Shown here piece after piece: positions 1-6,843 of a stretch of DNA of 33,682 nucleotides (its first letter is position 1; every line of letters starts with the position of its first letter). Under the pieces are notes generated by a model. The model was not told the origin of the DNA. It did no database searches and was given only the letters and a program-made list of their open reading frames with translations. The stretch is from Dysgonamonadaceae bacterium. Its GTDB lineage: Bacteria; Bacteroidota; Bacteroidia; Bacteroidales; Azobacteroidaceae. The DNA is taken from positions 1 through 33,682 of the forward strand of contig JAISFI010000294.1 in the NCBI GenBank assembly GCA_031263685.1, read 5' to 3'. The translations under genes and the position numbers were made by a program.

Positions 1-1
1 T

Positions 2-451
2 AATATTCAGGTGCTGACGGCGCGGTGGAATCAGAATTTTAAGGCGGGAGCGCTGCACTGGGACAATGAAGTGGTGTATCAAAAGTCGTCGGATGCAGGA
101 ATTATTCCGTTGCCCGACCTGGCCGTGTATTCCAATCTGTATCTGGATTTCAAGCTTATCAAAGTGCTGCATCTGCAACTGGGCGCCGATGTGCATTATT
201 TTACTAAATATTATGCTCCTGCCTACACAGCGCCTACACAGCAGTTTCACCTGCAAAGGAATACCGCTATCGGCAATTATCCGCTGGCGGGCGCTTACCT
301 GAATGGCAAGCTGCATCAGGTGCGGTTTTTCATCAACTTTTATAATGTTACGTCCTCGCTCATCAATGGCGCGGAGCATTTCTCGCTGCCGCATTATCCC
401 GTCAGTCCGATGGTAATGAAGTTCGGATTATCGATCGATTTCAATAATTAA
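2..451 (+). CDS. Putative outer-membrane porin, C-terminal part (gene starts before the window)
   Basis: The frame is open from the first bases of the window (codons N-I-Q precede the GTG at which the ORF track begins), so this is the last ~149 codons of a longer gene. The visible part has alternating hydrophobic/aromatic strands such as LYLDFKLIKVLHLQLGADV and VRFFINFYNVTSSL, and ends in a strand finishing FGLSIDFNN, as expected of an outer-membrane beta-barrel. From memory it resembles the C-terminus of the Bacteroidota 'putative porin' family (PF14121). Only 14 nt separate it from the next gene, so the two are probably co-transcribed. Substrate is unknown. The barrel call is fairly safe; the family call is less so because the N-terminus is missing. 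Confidence 0.65.
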   Translation, partial: NIQVLTARWNQNFKAGALHWDNEVVYQKSSDAGIIPLPDLAVYSNLYLDFKLIKVLHLQLGADVHYFTKYYAPAYTAPTQQFHLQRNTAIGNYPLAGAYLNGKLHQVRFFINFYNVTSSLINGAEHFSLPHYPVSPMVMKFGLSIDFNN

Positions 452-465
452 TAAATCCTGAAAAC

Positions 466-1278
466 ATGAAGACACCTAAACATTACGCCTGGATAGCTGT
501 TTCTTCGGCGGTGCTGTTTCTCCTGTTGTATGCGGCTTATGCAATGCGTGCAAAGCCGTTGCCCGTCCGAGACTTCCATGACATTGAGAAGGAAAGAACG
601 ATCCGGATTGTCACCGAATATGGTGCAAACAGCTACTATGTATCGGCCGACAGTATTGACGGATTTCAATACGAGCTGGCTAAAGCGCTGGGCGCGCATT
701 TCGGCTGGCAAGTAACGTTCTTCCTGGAAAACAACCTGGCTCATTCCATTCACGGATTGAAGATGCAAACATACGATTTGATTGCGCGCAACATTCCCGT
801 CACAACCGAAAACCGGGAGGATCTTTTATTTACCGACCTCATCCTGCTCGACCGGCAAATTCTGGTACAGCGAACGGAAAGCAGCAACCGGGGCGTTCCT
901 CCTGTTCGGAATCAAATTGAGTTGGGGAAGAAAACGCTGTATGTCCCCGAAAATTCTCCGGGTATTTTACGGTTGAAAAACCTTTCGGAAGAAATCGCCG
1001 ACACGATTTACATCCTGGAAGAAAAACAGTATGCTGCCGAACAACTGATATTTATGGTGGCCAGAGGAGACATCGATTTTGCCGTCGTAGATTACCAGAC
1101 GGCGCTAAAATACCAGCAATACTACCCGGAACTGGATATTGATACGGATATTGGTTTTACGCAGATGCAGTCGTGGGCGGTACGGAAAGAATCGCCGCTG
1201 TTGCTCGATTCTGTTAATGCGTGGCTAAAGGTTTTTAAAACGGGAAAGGAGTTTGCGGCCATGAAGAAGAAGTATTAA
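466..1278 (+). CDS. Membrane-anchored periplasmic solute-binding-like protein (MltF N-domain-like)
   Basis: This 270-aa protein has a single N-terminal hydrophobic segment (about residues 6-26, signal anchor or signal peptide), followed by a family-3 extracellular solute-binding fold. That fold shows the opening strand IRIVTEYGANSYYV, then DGFQYELAKALGAHFGW, YDLIARNIPVT and a terminal helix WLKVFKTGKEFAAMKKKY. This resembles the substrate-binding half of the lytic transglycosylase MltF. The protein stops where the MltF transglycosylase domain would begin, and no SLT domain follows in any frame, so it is not expected to cut murein. Placement 14 nt behind a porin gene suggests that the pair handles uptake or sensing of a small ligand at the envelope. 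The ligand cannot be predicted. Confidence 0.65.
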   Translation: MKTPKHYAWIAVSSAVLFLLLYAAYAMRAKPLPVRDFHDIEKERTIRIVTEYGANSYYVSADSIDGFQYELAKALGAHFGWQVTFFLENNLAHSIHGLKMQTYDLIARNIPVTTENREDLLFTDLILLDRQILVQRTESSNRGVPPVRNQIELGKKTLYVPENSPGILRLKNLSEEIADTIYILEEKQYAAEQLIFMVARGDIDFAVVDYQTALKYQQYYPELDIDTDIGFTQMQSWAVRKESPLLLDSVNAWLKVFKTGKEFAAMKKKY

Positions 1279-1325
1279 TTGAAAGAAAATTTCTATTCAT
1301 CTGCGAGTAATTAAATTATTTCATG

Positions 1326-1334
1326 TATCTTTGC
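1326..1334 (+). promoter_or_regulatory. Bacteroidota promoter -7 box for the DUF4469 gene
   Basis: TATCTTTGC matches the Bacteroidota -7 consensus TAnnTTTG and is followed by the common C-rich stretch (CACCC). No convincing TTG -33 element lies 19-21 nt upstream. Transcription would start near 1340, giving a ~70-nt leader before the ATG at 1411. Confidence 0.6.
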
Positions 1335-1340
1335 ACCCAT

Positions 1341-1363
1341 GAGTGAGTTTTTAGGGTTCACTC
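1341..1363 (+). promoter_or_regulatory. 5'-UTR stem-loop at the predicted transcript start
   Basis: GAGTGA (1341-1346) and TCACTC (1358-1363) form a perfect 6-bp stem around an 11-nt loop. It begins within a base or two of the start site predicted from the -7 box. A hairpin at the extreme 5' end could stabilise the mRNA or be a regulatory element; this is inference. Nothing matching a known riboswitch is visible. Confidence 0.4.
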
Positions 1364-1410
1364 TCTTTACTCAGGAATATTTATAATAATCTCTTAACCG
1401 ATTAAACATT

Positions 1411-2148
1411 ATGTCAAAGAAATTTACATGGAAAGTCTGGCTGCTGCCAAACCTGCTGACCAAAGATGTGCACAACGACTACACTGCCGACGTATCTACC
1501 GCCGGCGAAACCAAACACAACGACGACATCGCGAAAGCCATCAAAGAAGAAGGCTCCGACCTCCAGATGGAAACCCTCATCGACGTCCTCAACCGCGGCG
1601 ACCGCTGGAAACGCCGGTTCCTGCTCGAAGGCACTTCCGTACAGGATGGCAACCTGCACCTGTCGCCTCGCGTAAAAGGCAACTGGGAAGGCACCGACCC
1701 CCACTATGACCCCAAAGATCACAAAATCACCCTCAACGCCATCCTCACTGCCGACCTGCGCAAAACCATCGAGGAAGAAGTCGGCGTCGAAGTCCTGGGC
1801 AAGAAAATCGACGGTGGCGCCTTCATCGGCCTGGTTACAGACGTGACTACCGGCAAGAAAGACGGTACCATCACCCCCGACGGCGACGTGATCATCACCG
1901 GCAATAAAATCAAAATCGACCCCGTTGGCGAAGAAGGCCTGGGCGTATTCTTTGTCGATGTCTACGGTACGGAAATACCCGTTACACACCCTTTTACGCA
2001 GAATGACCCGAAAAAAGTCGTATGCCGCATACCCATCCTGGCCGCAGGAGAATACACGCTGAAAATCGTAACGCAATTTTCCAACAGCGCCATATTGCTG
2101 AAAGCGCCACGCACCATTACCTATGAATTGCCACTGACGGTAGAATAA
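1411..2148 (+). CDS. HU-like DNA-binding protein with C-terminal DUF4469 (Ig-like) domain
   Basis: This 245-aa cytoplasmic protein has no signal sequence. Residues ~1-125 match the HU/IHF-like 'DNA-binding domain' found in Bacteroidales (start KFTWKVWLLPNLLTKDV; helix TLIDVLNRGDRWKRRFLLEG). Residues ~135-245 form a beta-rich DUF4469 module (ITGNKIKIDPVGEEGLGVFF ... AGEYTLKIVTQ). The family is abundant in Bacteroidales, but its role is not established; nucleoid-associated or DNA-binding is inferred from the N-domain. Third codon positions are strikingly rich in C (GAC, ATC, AAC, GCC runs) compared with neighbours, as in highly expressed genes. That bias also produces a long antisense shadow ORF. 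The gene has its own promoter and a 5' hairpin. A perfect 6-bp hairpin, GACGGT(N6)ACCGTC at 2136-2153, holds the stop codon in its loop. Confidence 0.75.
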   Translation: MSKKFTWKVWLLPNLLTKDVHNDYTADVSTAGETKHNDDIAKAIKEEGSDLQMETLIDVLNRGDRWKRRFLLEGTSVQDGNLHLSPRVKGNWEGTDPHYDPKDHKITLNAILTADLRKTIEEEVGVEVLGKKIDGGAFIGLVTDVTTGKKDGTITPDGDVIITGNKIKIDPVGEEGLGVFFVDVYGTEIPVTHPFTQNDPKKVVCRIPILAAGEYTLKIVTQFSNSAILLKAPRTITYELPLTVE

Positions 2149-2160
2149 CCGTCATTCCTT

Positions 2161-2298
2161 GTAATGAGGTTCGTTAGCGTACATTAATGAGGTTCGTTAG
2201 CGTACCTTAATGAACCTCGTTACTGGAAACTAACGAACCTCGTTACCGGGAACTAACGAGGTGCATTACCGGGAACTAACGAGCTTCGTTAATTTCCC
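2161..2298 (+). repeat. Tandem array of six 23-nt palindromic units in a 3' UTR
   Basis: Six units fall on an exact 23-nt register: 2161-2183, 2184-2206, 2207-2229, 2230-2252, 2253-2275 and 2276-2298. The core is a 15-nt inverted repeat, TAACGA-N3-TCGTTA (perfect in units 4 and 6), joined by an ~8-nt linker such as CCGGGAAC in the later units. Units 1-3 have TAATGA, which still pairs as G-U on the plus-strand RNA; unit 5 pairs poorly. The array starts 12 nt after the DUF4469 stop and its last unit is built into a terminator. It is not CRISPR: the linkers are conserved rather than unique, the period is too short and no cas genes are near. Confidence 0.9.
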
Positions 2299-2307
2299 TT
2301 TTTTTTT
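2271..2307 (+). terminator. Intrinsic terminator formed by the last array unit
   Basis: GGGAA-C-TAACGA-GCT-TCGTTA-AT-TTCCC forms a long stem of two blocks (5 bp plus 6 bp) with a 3-nt loop, directly followed by a run of nine T. It should end the DUF4469/array transcript before the promoter at 2350. Confidence 0.8.
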
Positions 2308-2332
2308 GCCTGTCTCAACATAACCCCCATTT

Positions 2333-2350
2333 ATACCATCAATATGGTAT
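2333..2350. promoter_or_regulatory. Palindrome overlapping the -33 region (candidate operator)
   Basis: ATACCAT-CAAT-ATGGTAT has 7-bp perfect arms around 4 nt. Its last base is the first base of the TTG -33 element of the following promoter. The position and symmetry fit a binding site for a dimeric regulator of the trans-sulfuration-family gene, but no regulator is identified. Confidence 0.4.
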
Positions 2351-2380
2351 TGCCCATCATTTGCAAACGCCGTACCTTTG
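2350..2380 (+). promoter_or_regulatory. Promoter of the trans-sulfuration-family gene (TTG-N20-TACCTTTG)
   Basis: TTG at 2350-2352 and TACCTTTG at 2373-2380 are separated by 20 nt, a full match to the Bacteroidota sigma-ABfr consensus. The TTG start chosen by the ORF track (2378) lies inside the -7 box. The first usable start is therefore the ATG at 2396, with a very short A-rich leader. Confidence 0.8.
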
Positions 2381-2395
2381 TCCCAAAAAAAAATC

Positions 2396-3646
2396 ATGGA
2401 AAGAGACTTCAACATTCATTCATTGGGCGACCGGACAAAAGCTATTCATGCCGGCGAAAAGCCCGACTCCGCAACCCGCGCCTCAGCGCCGAACATAGTA
2501 ATGTCTACCACCTTTATAGCCGATGCCGACAGCGGTTTTTCGGTCGAAAACATGGAAGAGAACGACGGCTGGCTTTATAGCCGTTGGGGAAATCCTACGG
2601 TAAGGCAATTGGAAGAAAAGCTGGCAGTGCTGGAAGATGCCGAAACGGCAATCGCCTTTGCCAGCGGGATGGGAGCGATTACGGCTTTGCTGTTTCACAC
2701 GCTTCGATCGGGCGACCATGTCGTGGTGAGCGACGTCGCCTATGCCGCCCTGTCGGAGATGACGAATGAGATGATTCCGAATTTGGATATTGCCGTCACC
2801 AAGGTAGATACAAGCGATTTGGAGGCTGTTCGGCAGGCAGTTGGCTCCAATACGCGGCTCGTTTATATCGAAACGCCCTGCAATCCTTTGCTTCGGATTA
2901 CCGATATTGAAGCCGTTGCGGAGATTGCGCACCGTGTGGGTGCACAATTGGCGGTCGATTCTACTTTTGCATCGCCCGCTGCTACCCGTCCCCTCCGCTT
3001 GGGCGCCGACTTTGTGATTCATTCGCTGACAAAATATCTGTGCGGACATGGCGATGCACTTGGAGGCGCTATTCTGGGCAAGAAAGCCGATCTGCTTCCT
3101 TTGCGCAAAAAGACGGCGATTCGCCTGGGCGGGGTATTGAGTCCTTTCAATGCGTGGCTGATTATGCGCGGGCTGGCGACGTTTCCGATACGGATGCGGG
3201 TGCATGAAGAAAATGCCCTGCTCGTTGCACGCTTTCTGGAGCAACATCCGATGGTGAAGCGGGTTTTTTATCCCGGATTGCCTTCTCATCCACAGCATGA
3301 TTTGGCGCGAAAGCAGATGCGAAACTTTTCCGGCATGATTACTTTCCAGACGGAAAACGGCAGGGAAATGGCGCGTCAATTGGCCGGGCGACTGCAGATT
3401 GTCCATTATGCCGTGTCGCTGGGACATCATCGCTCGCTGATTTTCTATCTGCCAAGCGAGGATTTATTGAAGACTACGTTTCAATTTGCCGGCAAAAAAC
3501 AGTTGGAGTCATGGAAGCGGTTTGCAGGCGACGGGATTTTCCGCCTGTCCGTTGGATTGGAGGATGCCGAAGATATTATTGCCGATTTAAGACAGGGGCT
3601 GGAAAAAGAAAACGCACCTCTGTTTACACATAGGCGCGTTCTCTAA
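2396..3646 (+). CDS. PLP-dependent Cys/Met-metabolism (trans-sulfuration family) enzyme
   Basis: This 416-aa protein is a fold-type I PLP enzyme of the cystathionine gamma-synthase / gamma-lyase / methionine gamma-lyase family (usual length ~400). Visible landmarks are YSRWGNPT (~61-68, phosphate contact from the neighbouring subunit), ASGMGAI (~89-95), Tyr116 in DVAYAAL, Asp188 in AVDSTF, the PLP lysine Lys213 in HSLTKYLCGHGD, and FRLSVGLED near the C-terminus. The cysteine that marks classical methionine gamma-lyase two residues after the conserved Tyr is Ala118 here. Gamma-synthase or cystathionine/homocysteine lyase activity is therefore as likely as methionine gamma-lyase activity. The start is set at ATG 2396 because the track's TTG lies in the promoter. 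The gene converges on the NagB-PIG-L gene with 19 nt between stops. Confidence 0.8.
   Translation: MERDFNIHSLGDRTKAIHAGEKPDSATRASAPNIVMSTTFIADADSGFSVENMEENDGWLYSRWGNPTVRQLEEKLAVLEDAETAIAFASGMGAITALLFHTLRSGDHVVVSDVAYAALSEMTNEMIPNLDIAVTKVDTSDLEAVRQAVGSNTRLVYIETPCNPLLRITDIEAVAEIAHRVGAQLAVDSTFASPAATRPLRLGADFVIHSLTKYLCGHGDALGGAILGKKADLLPLRKKTAIRLGGVLSPFNAWLIMRGLATFPIRMRVHEENALLVARFLEQHPMVKRVFYPGLPSHPQHDLARKQMRNFSGMITFQTENGREMARQLAGRLQIVHYAVSLGHHRSLIFYLPSEDLLKTTFQFAGKKQLESWKRFAGDGIFRLSVGLEDAEDIIADLRQGLEKENAPLFTHRRVL
3601..3640 (-). terminator. Terminator of the NagB-PIG-L gene, inside the 3' end of the convergent CDS
   Basis: On the minus strand AACGCGCCT-N12-AGGTGCGTT forms a 9-position stem with one mismatch, followed by TTCTTTTT. 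It lies in the last ~12 codons of the plus-strand PLP enzyme gene, so the two convergent transcripts overlap. On the plus strand the stem is followed by CTCTAAAAAC, not T, so termination looks one-directional. Confidence 0.55.
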
Positions 3647-3665
3647 AAACAACATCAAAAATACG

Positions 3666-5645
3666 TCAAATCTTATATTCCACGAAAGCTTCAATTGCTT
3701 CGTAGGCAGCCAATCCCAGGTCGCTGTATAAATCGGCAGTAGCCTTGTTCCGGTCTTCTGCGCGTTGCCAGAACAGGCGTTCATCGCTGCCCATGAATGG
3801 CGCGCTTTCCATTTGGGATTGATGTTTCAGGATGGCGTTGCGTTTCTGTCGCAGTTCTTCCGGGCTGATGGGCACTGCCATTTCGATATGGTCTATCTCC
3901 CATTCCATCCAGGCGCCGCGATACATCCAGATGCGGCAGTTTTTTAGCCACTTCTCGTTTCTCAGTTCGTCGATGGCGGCCAATACGGCGTCCAACGCTA
4001 CTTTATGCGTGCCGTGAGGGTCGGCCAGGTCGCCGGCAACAAATATCTGGTGGGGTTTGACTTCCTGAAGTAACTGGATGACAATATTTACATCAGCTTC
4101 CGTCAAGTCGCCTTTTTTGATCTTTCCGGTTTCATAAAAGGGCAGGTCAAGGAAATGAATGTTTTCCGGTTTCACGCCGATGTAGCGACCGGCCATTCGA
4201 GCTTCTCCCCTGCGGATGCGTCCTTTCAGGAACAGAACATCGGAAGAATCGGAATCGCCGTCTCTCTTTTCTTTTGTCAAAAACTGTAAAGAACGTTCGT
4301 AAAATTCGGTGAAAGGTTTATTTTCGGGATCGAATTTGAGTGTCATACTGTTCAGGAAGGCCAGGAAGCGAACCGCTTCGTCATCTCCCACCGCAATATT
4401 TCCGGAAACTTCATAAGCAACGTGAACATCGTGATGCTGATCGACCAGCCGCTTGAGCGTTCCACCCATAGAAATCACGTCGTCGTCCGGATGTGGACTG
4501 AAAACGATGACTTTCTTGGGATAAGGCGTTGCCCGTTCGGGTCTGTGTGTATCGTCGGCATTGGGTTTGCCGCCCGGCCATCCGGTGATGGTGTGTTGCA
4601 AATCGTTAAATATCTTGATGTTTACGTTGTAGGCCGATTTATAAAGTACCAGCAGTTCACTTAATCCGTTCTCGCTGTAATCTTTATTTGTTAATTTCAG
4701 GATAGGCTTTTGCAATTTCCGACAGAGCCAGACGATGGCGCGGCGAATCATCTTATCATCCCACTCGCAGGAGGTTACAAGCCAGGGAGTAGAAATCCTC
4801 GTTAAATCGTAAGCCGCAGAGACGTCGATAACGATTTTGGCGTTGTTATGTAACTGTAAATAGGTTGCCGGCACGATGTCGGTAACTTTTCCTTCGACGG
4901 CGGTTTTAATGATTTTAGATTTGTTGTCGCCCCAGGCTACCAAAACGATTTTCTTGGCGCTGAGAATGGTGGAAGCGCCCATGGTTATTGCGCTGACCGG
5001 CACGTTGTCGGCAGAGATAAACGATTTGGCAGCTTCTTTCCGAGAATCATTGTCCAACAGCACTAAGCGTGTATGGGAGTTGCTGCTGGATCCCGGCTCG
5101 TTGAATCCAATGTTTCCGGCGTGCCCGATGCCTAAAAGCATGAAGTCGATGCCGCCTAAACTTTGAATCCGTTGTTCGTACATTCGGCAAAATTCGTAAA
5201 TATCTTTTTTGTCTATCAATCCGTCGGGAGAAAAGACGTTGCGGGGATCGATGTCTATGTGGTCCAGCAACTGCGTTTTCAGGAAGTGAAGATTGGAATT
5301 TTGCGGATTGAGAATGGGATAAAATTCAAAGAGGTTGAAGATAACAACATTCTTAAAGCTGAGATTTTCCGTTCGATGAAGGCGTACTAATTCTTGATAA
5401 ATCGTTTGAGGAGAATGTCCTCCCGGTAATGCCAGGACAAAAAACTGTCCGGAAGTCTGTTTATTTTTGATAGCATGTGCTATTTCGCGTGCTATCTTCA
5501 GCGAGCCTTCTTCGGCCGATTCATAGATATCGACGGGTACATTTTCATAACGTGTCAACGCGGATCTTTCAAAAGCGTCTGCCGGTTCATAATAGCGCCG
5601 TAAAACCCTGTTCAAGGTAATCTGGGAACTTAAGTTTGTATTCAT
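3666..5645 (-). CDS. NagB-like (degenerate) / PIG-L deacetylase fusion protein
   Basis: The protein has 659 aa and two parts. Residues ~35-300 have the glucosamine-6-phosphate deaminase (NagB) fold (ALPGGHSPQTIYQEL, GIGHAGNIGFNEPGS, ITMGASTILSAK, ATYLQLH). Residues ~375-640 are a PIG-L/LmbE zinc-dependent N-deacetylase-like domain (VIVFSPHPDDDVISMGG, AGDLADPHGTHK). Such fusions are commonly annotated as NagB in Bacteroidales. However, the positions equivalent to E. coli NagB Asp72, Asp141 and His143 appear to be Phe106, Ala176 and Asn178; only the Glu148 equivalent (Glu183) remains. The PIG-L metal motif looks intact. The protein is more plausibly a deacetylase with a sugar-phosphate-binding domain than a working deaminase. 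It has its own promoter at 5673-5680, and no signal peptide is seen. Confidence 0.8.
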   Translation of the reverse strand: MNTNLSSQITLNRVLRRYYEPADAFERSALTRYENVPVDIYESAEEGSLKIAREIAHAIKNKQTSGQFFVLALPGGHSPQTIYQELVRLHRTENLSFKNVVIFNLFEFYPILNPQNSNLHFLKTQLLDHIDIDPRNVFSPDGLIDKKDIYEFCRMYEQRIQSLGGIDFMLLGIGHAGNIGFNEPGSSSNSHTRLVLLDNDSRKEAAKSFISADNVPVSAITMGASTILSAKKIVLVAWGDNKSKIIKTAVEGKVTDIVPATYLQLHNNAKIVIDVSAAYDLTRISTPWLVTSCEWDDKMIRRAIVWLCRKLQKPILKLTNKDYSENGLSELLVLYKSAYNVNIKIFNDLQHTITGWPGGKPNADDTHRPERATPYPKKVIVFSPHPDDDVISMGGTLKRLVDQHHDVHVAYEVSGNIAVGDDEAVRFLAFLNSMTLKFDPENKPFTEFYERSLQFLTKEKRDGDSDSSDVLFLKGRIRRGEARMAGRYIGVKPENIHFLDLPFYETGKIKKGDLTEADVNIVIQLLQEVKPHQIFVAGDLADPHGTHKVALDAVLAAIDELRNEKWLKNCRIWMYRGAWMEWEIDHIEMAVPISPEELRQKRNAILKHQSQMESAPFMGSDERLFWQRAEDRNKATADLYSDLGLAAYEAIEAFVEYKI

Positions 5646-5672
5646 AATATCTTAGTTGTTTTTTTTAGCTCA

Positions 5673-5680
5673 CAAAGGTA
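5673..5680 (-). promoter_or_regulatory. Promoter -7 box for the NagB-PIG-L gene
   Basis: TACCTTTG on the minus strand lies 27 nt before the ATG at 5645. No clear TTG lies 19-21 nt upstream. The adjoining stretch ACACAGATACTAAGAACTA (5698-5716) closely resembles ACACAAATACTAAGAATTA at ~8800. Confidence 0.6.
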
Positions 5681-5727
5681 CATGAAATTTTCTAATAACA
5701 CAGATACTAAGAACTAAAAAATCTACC

Positions 5728-6828
5728 TTACAAATACTCCGGGTAGTCTCTTCTCAATTCCTCTAATTTCTTTCTGATTTCACCCACTGTATCGTCGCTT
5801 TTACTCAATCCTTTTTCAAGGGTTTTGATGGCCTTTCTGATCTCTCCGAGGTGGAACAGGCATTTACTTTTGTATAAGTACACAAAATCTAATGTCGAAT
5901 TTACATCCAGGATATTTTCCGTATACTTCAGGGCGCGCTCCCATGCTTCTATTTCCATAGACATATTGGCGGCCAGGAGGTTAATGACATAGTCTTCGGG
6001 GATCTCCTGCAAATATTCGTCCGTTTTTTCCAGTGCTTTCAGGATATTTCCGTTTTCTTTGTAGGAGTAGATCAGGTTGATCTGGTCTACCAGATCGTCT
6101 CTACCCAGGGAAATAGCAAATTCAAAAGCTTCAATCGCCTTCTCTTTTTCGTCGATATCTTTATATGCCATACCTAAACGGCTCCACGTGTCGGCATCCA
6201 TCGGATTGATGGCAAGGATCTGATCGCAGAGCTTCAGTACATTTTCTTTATCATTCAATGAAAAGTAGCTTTGCAGCAGCAGCCAGAGAAAATCATCGTT
6301 ATCTTCGACGTCAATTTGAGGCAAAATTTCATGAACAACATGTATGGAAGCTTCGTATAAATCTACATCGTTCAATGTTTCGGCCATCGTCAGGTACAAG
6401 ACAATCAACATCTCGTCGTCGTTGGCATATCTTTTTTTCGCCTGTCCGAAACAGATAAAAGCATCTTCTTCCATGCCCAAGTGCAGGAGAGCGGCAATTC
6501 GTTGTCCTTCGGTGCAATATTGATCAAGGTTTCTATATTTATTTGTCAGATCCAGCAAATCATTCCAGCGCTCATACTCGTTCAATATCAGCATAATGTC
6601 GTACATCATGTCTTCATTGTCCCGATGCACCCTGATCGCATATACCATAGCCCTCCGGCTTTCTTCCTCCTTATCAAGAGAAAGATAAATATCTATGATG
6701 TCGCATAAGTCGTCCGGATCATAATAACCGTGAGGAATATTATCTTCCATCTCTCCGTTCCATCGCCAAAAAGCGTCGGAAAAGTCATCATCTTCTATAT
6801 CATCATCAAAATGGTCAAATTCAAACAT
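5728..6828 (-). CDS. Tetratricopeptide-repeat protein, acidic N-terminus
   Basis: This 366-aa protein has no signal or membrane segment. Residues 1-45 are very acidic (MFEFDHFDDDIEDDDFSDAF), and residues ~60-350 consist of paired helices with TPR spacing. The clearest repeats are ADTWSRLGMAYKDIDEKEKA and TLDFVYLYKSKCLFHLGEIR. TPR arrays bind proteins and carry no chemistry of their own. The start lies 15 nt from the glnS stop on the same strand, so it is translated from the glnS transcript. Its partner is unknown; conserved placement behind glnS would hint at a housekeeping role, which cannot be tested here. Confidence 0.8.
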   Translation of the reverse strand: MFEFDHFDDDIEDDDFSDAFWRWNGEMEDNIPHGYYDPDDLCDIIDIYLSLDKEEESRRAMVYAIRVHRDNEDMMYDIMLILNEYERWNDLLDLTNKYRNLDQYCTEGQRIAALLHLGMEEDAFICFGQAKKRYANDDEMLIVLYLTMAETLNDVDLYEASIHVVHEILPQIDVEDNDDFLWLLLQSYFSLNDKENVLKLCDQILAINPMDADTWSRLGMAYKDIDEKEKAIEAFEFAISLGRDDLVDQINLIYSYKENGNILKALEKTDEYLQEIPEDYVINLLAANMSMEIEAWERALKYTENILDVNSTLDFVYLYKSKCLFHLGEIRKAIKTLEKGLSKSDDTVGEIRKKLEELRRDYPEYL

Positions 6829-6843
6829 AATTCAGGTTTTCAT

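Noticed and set aside
466-1278. Lytic murein transglycosylase MltF
   Set aside because: Only the solute-binding half is present; the SLT catalytic domain is missing in all frames downstream.
1414-2076. 220-aa minus-strand ORF opposite the DUF4469 gene
   Set aside because: It is a by-product of C-ending codons on the plus strand. Its composition (many F, V, D, G) is that of a complement frame and it has no promoter or family resemblance.
2161-2298. CRISPR array
   Set aside because: The whole 23-nt unit repeats, so there are no unique spacers; the period is far below the ~60-70 nt of CRISPR; and no cas gene is present. The same applies to 26351-26506.
2483-3430. 315-aa minus-strand ORF opposite the PLP enzyme gene
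   Set aside because: The plus strand has PLP-lysine and cofactor motifs and a promoter. The minus ORF reads as low-information shadow sequence.
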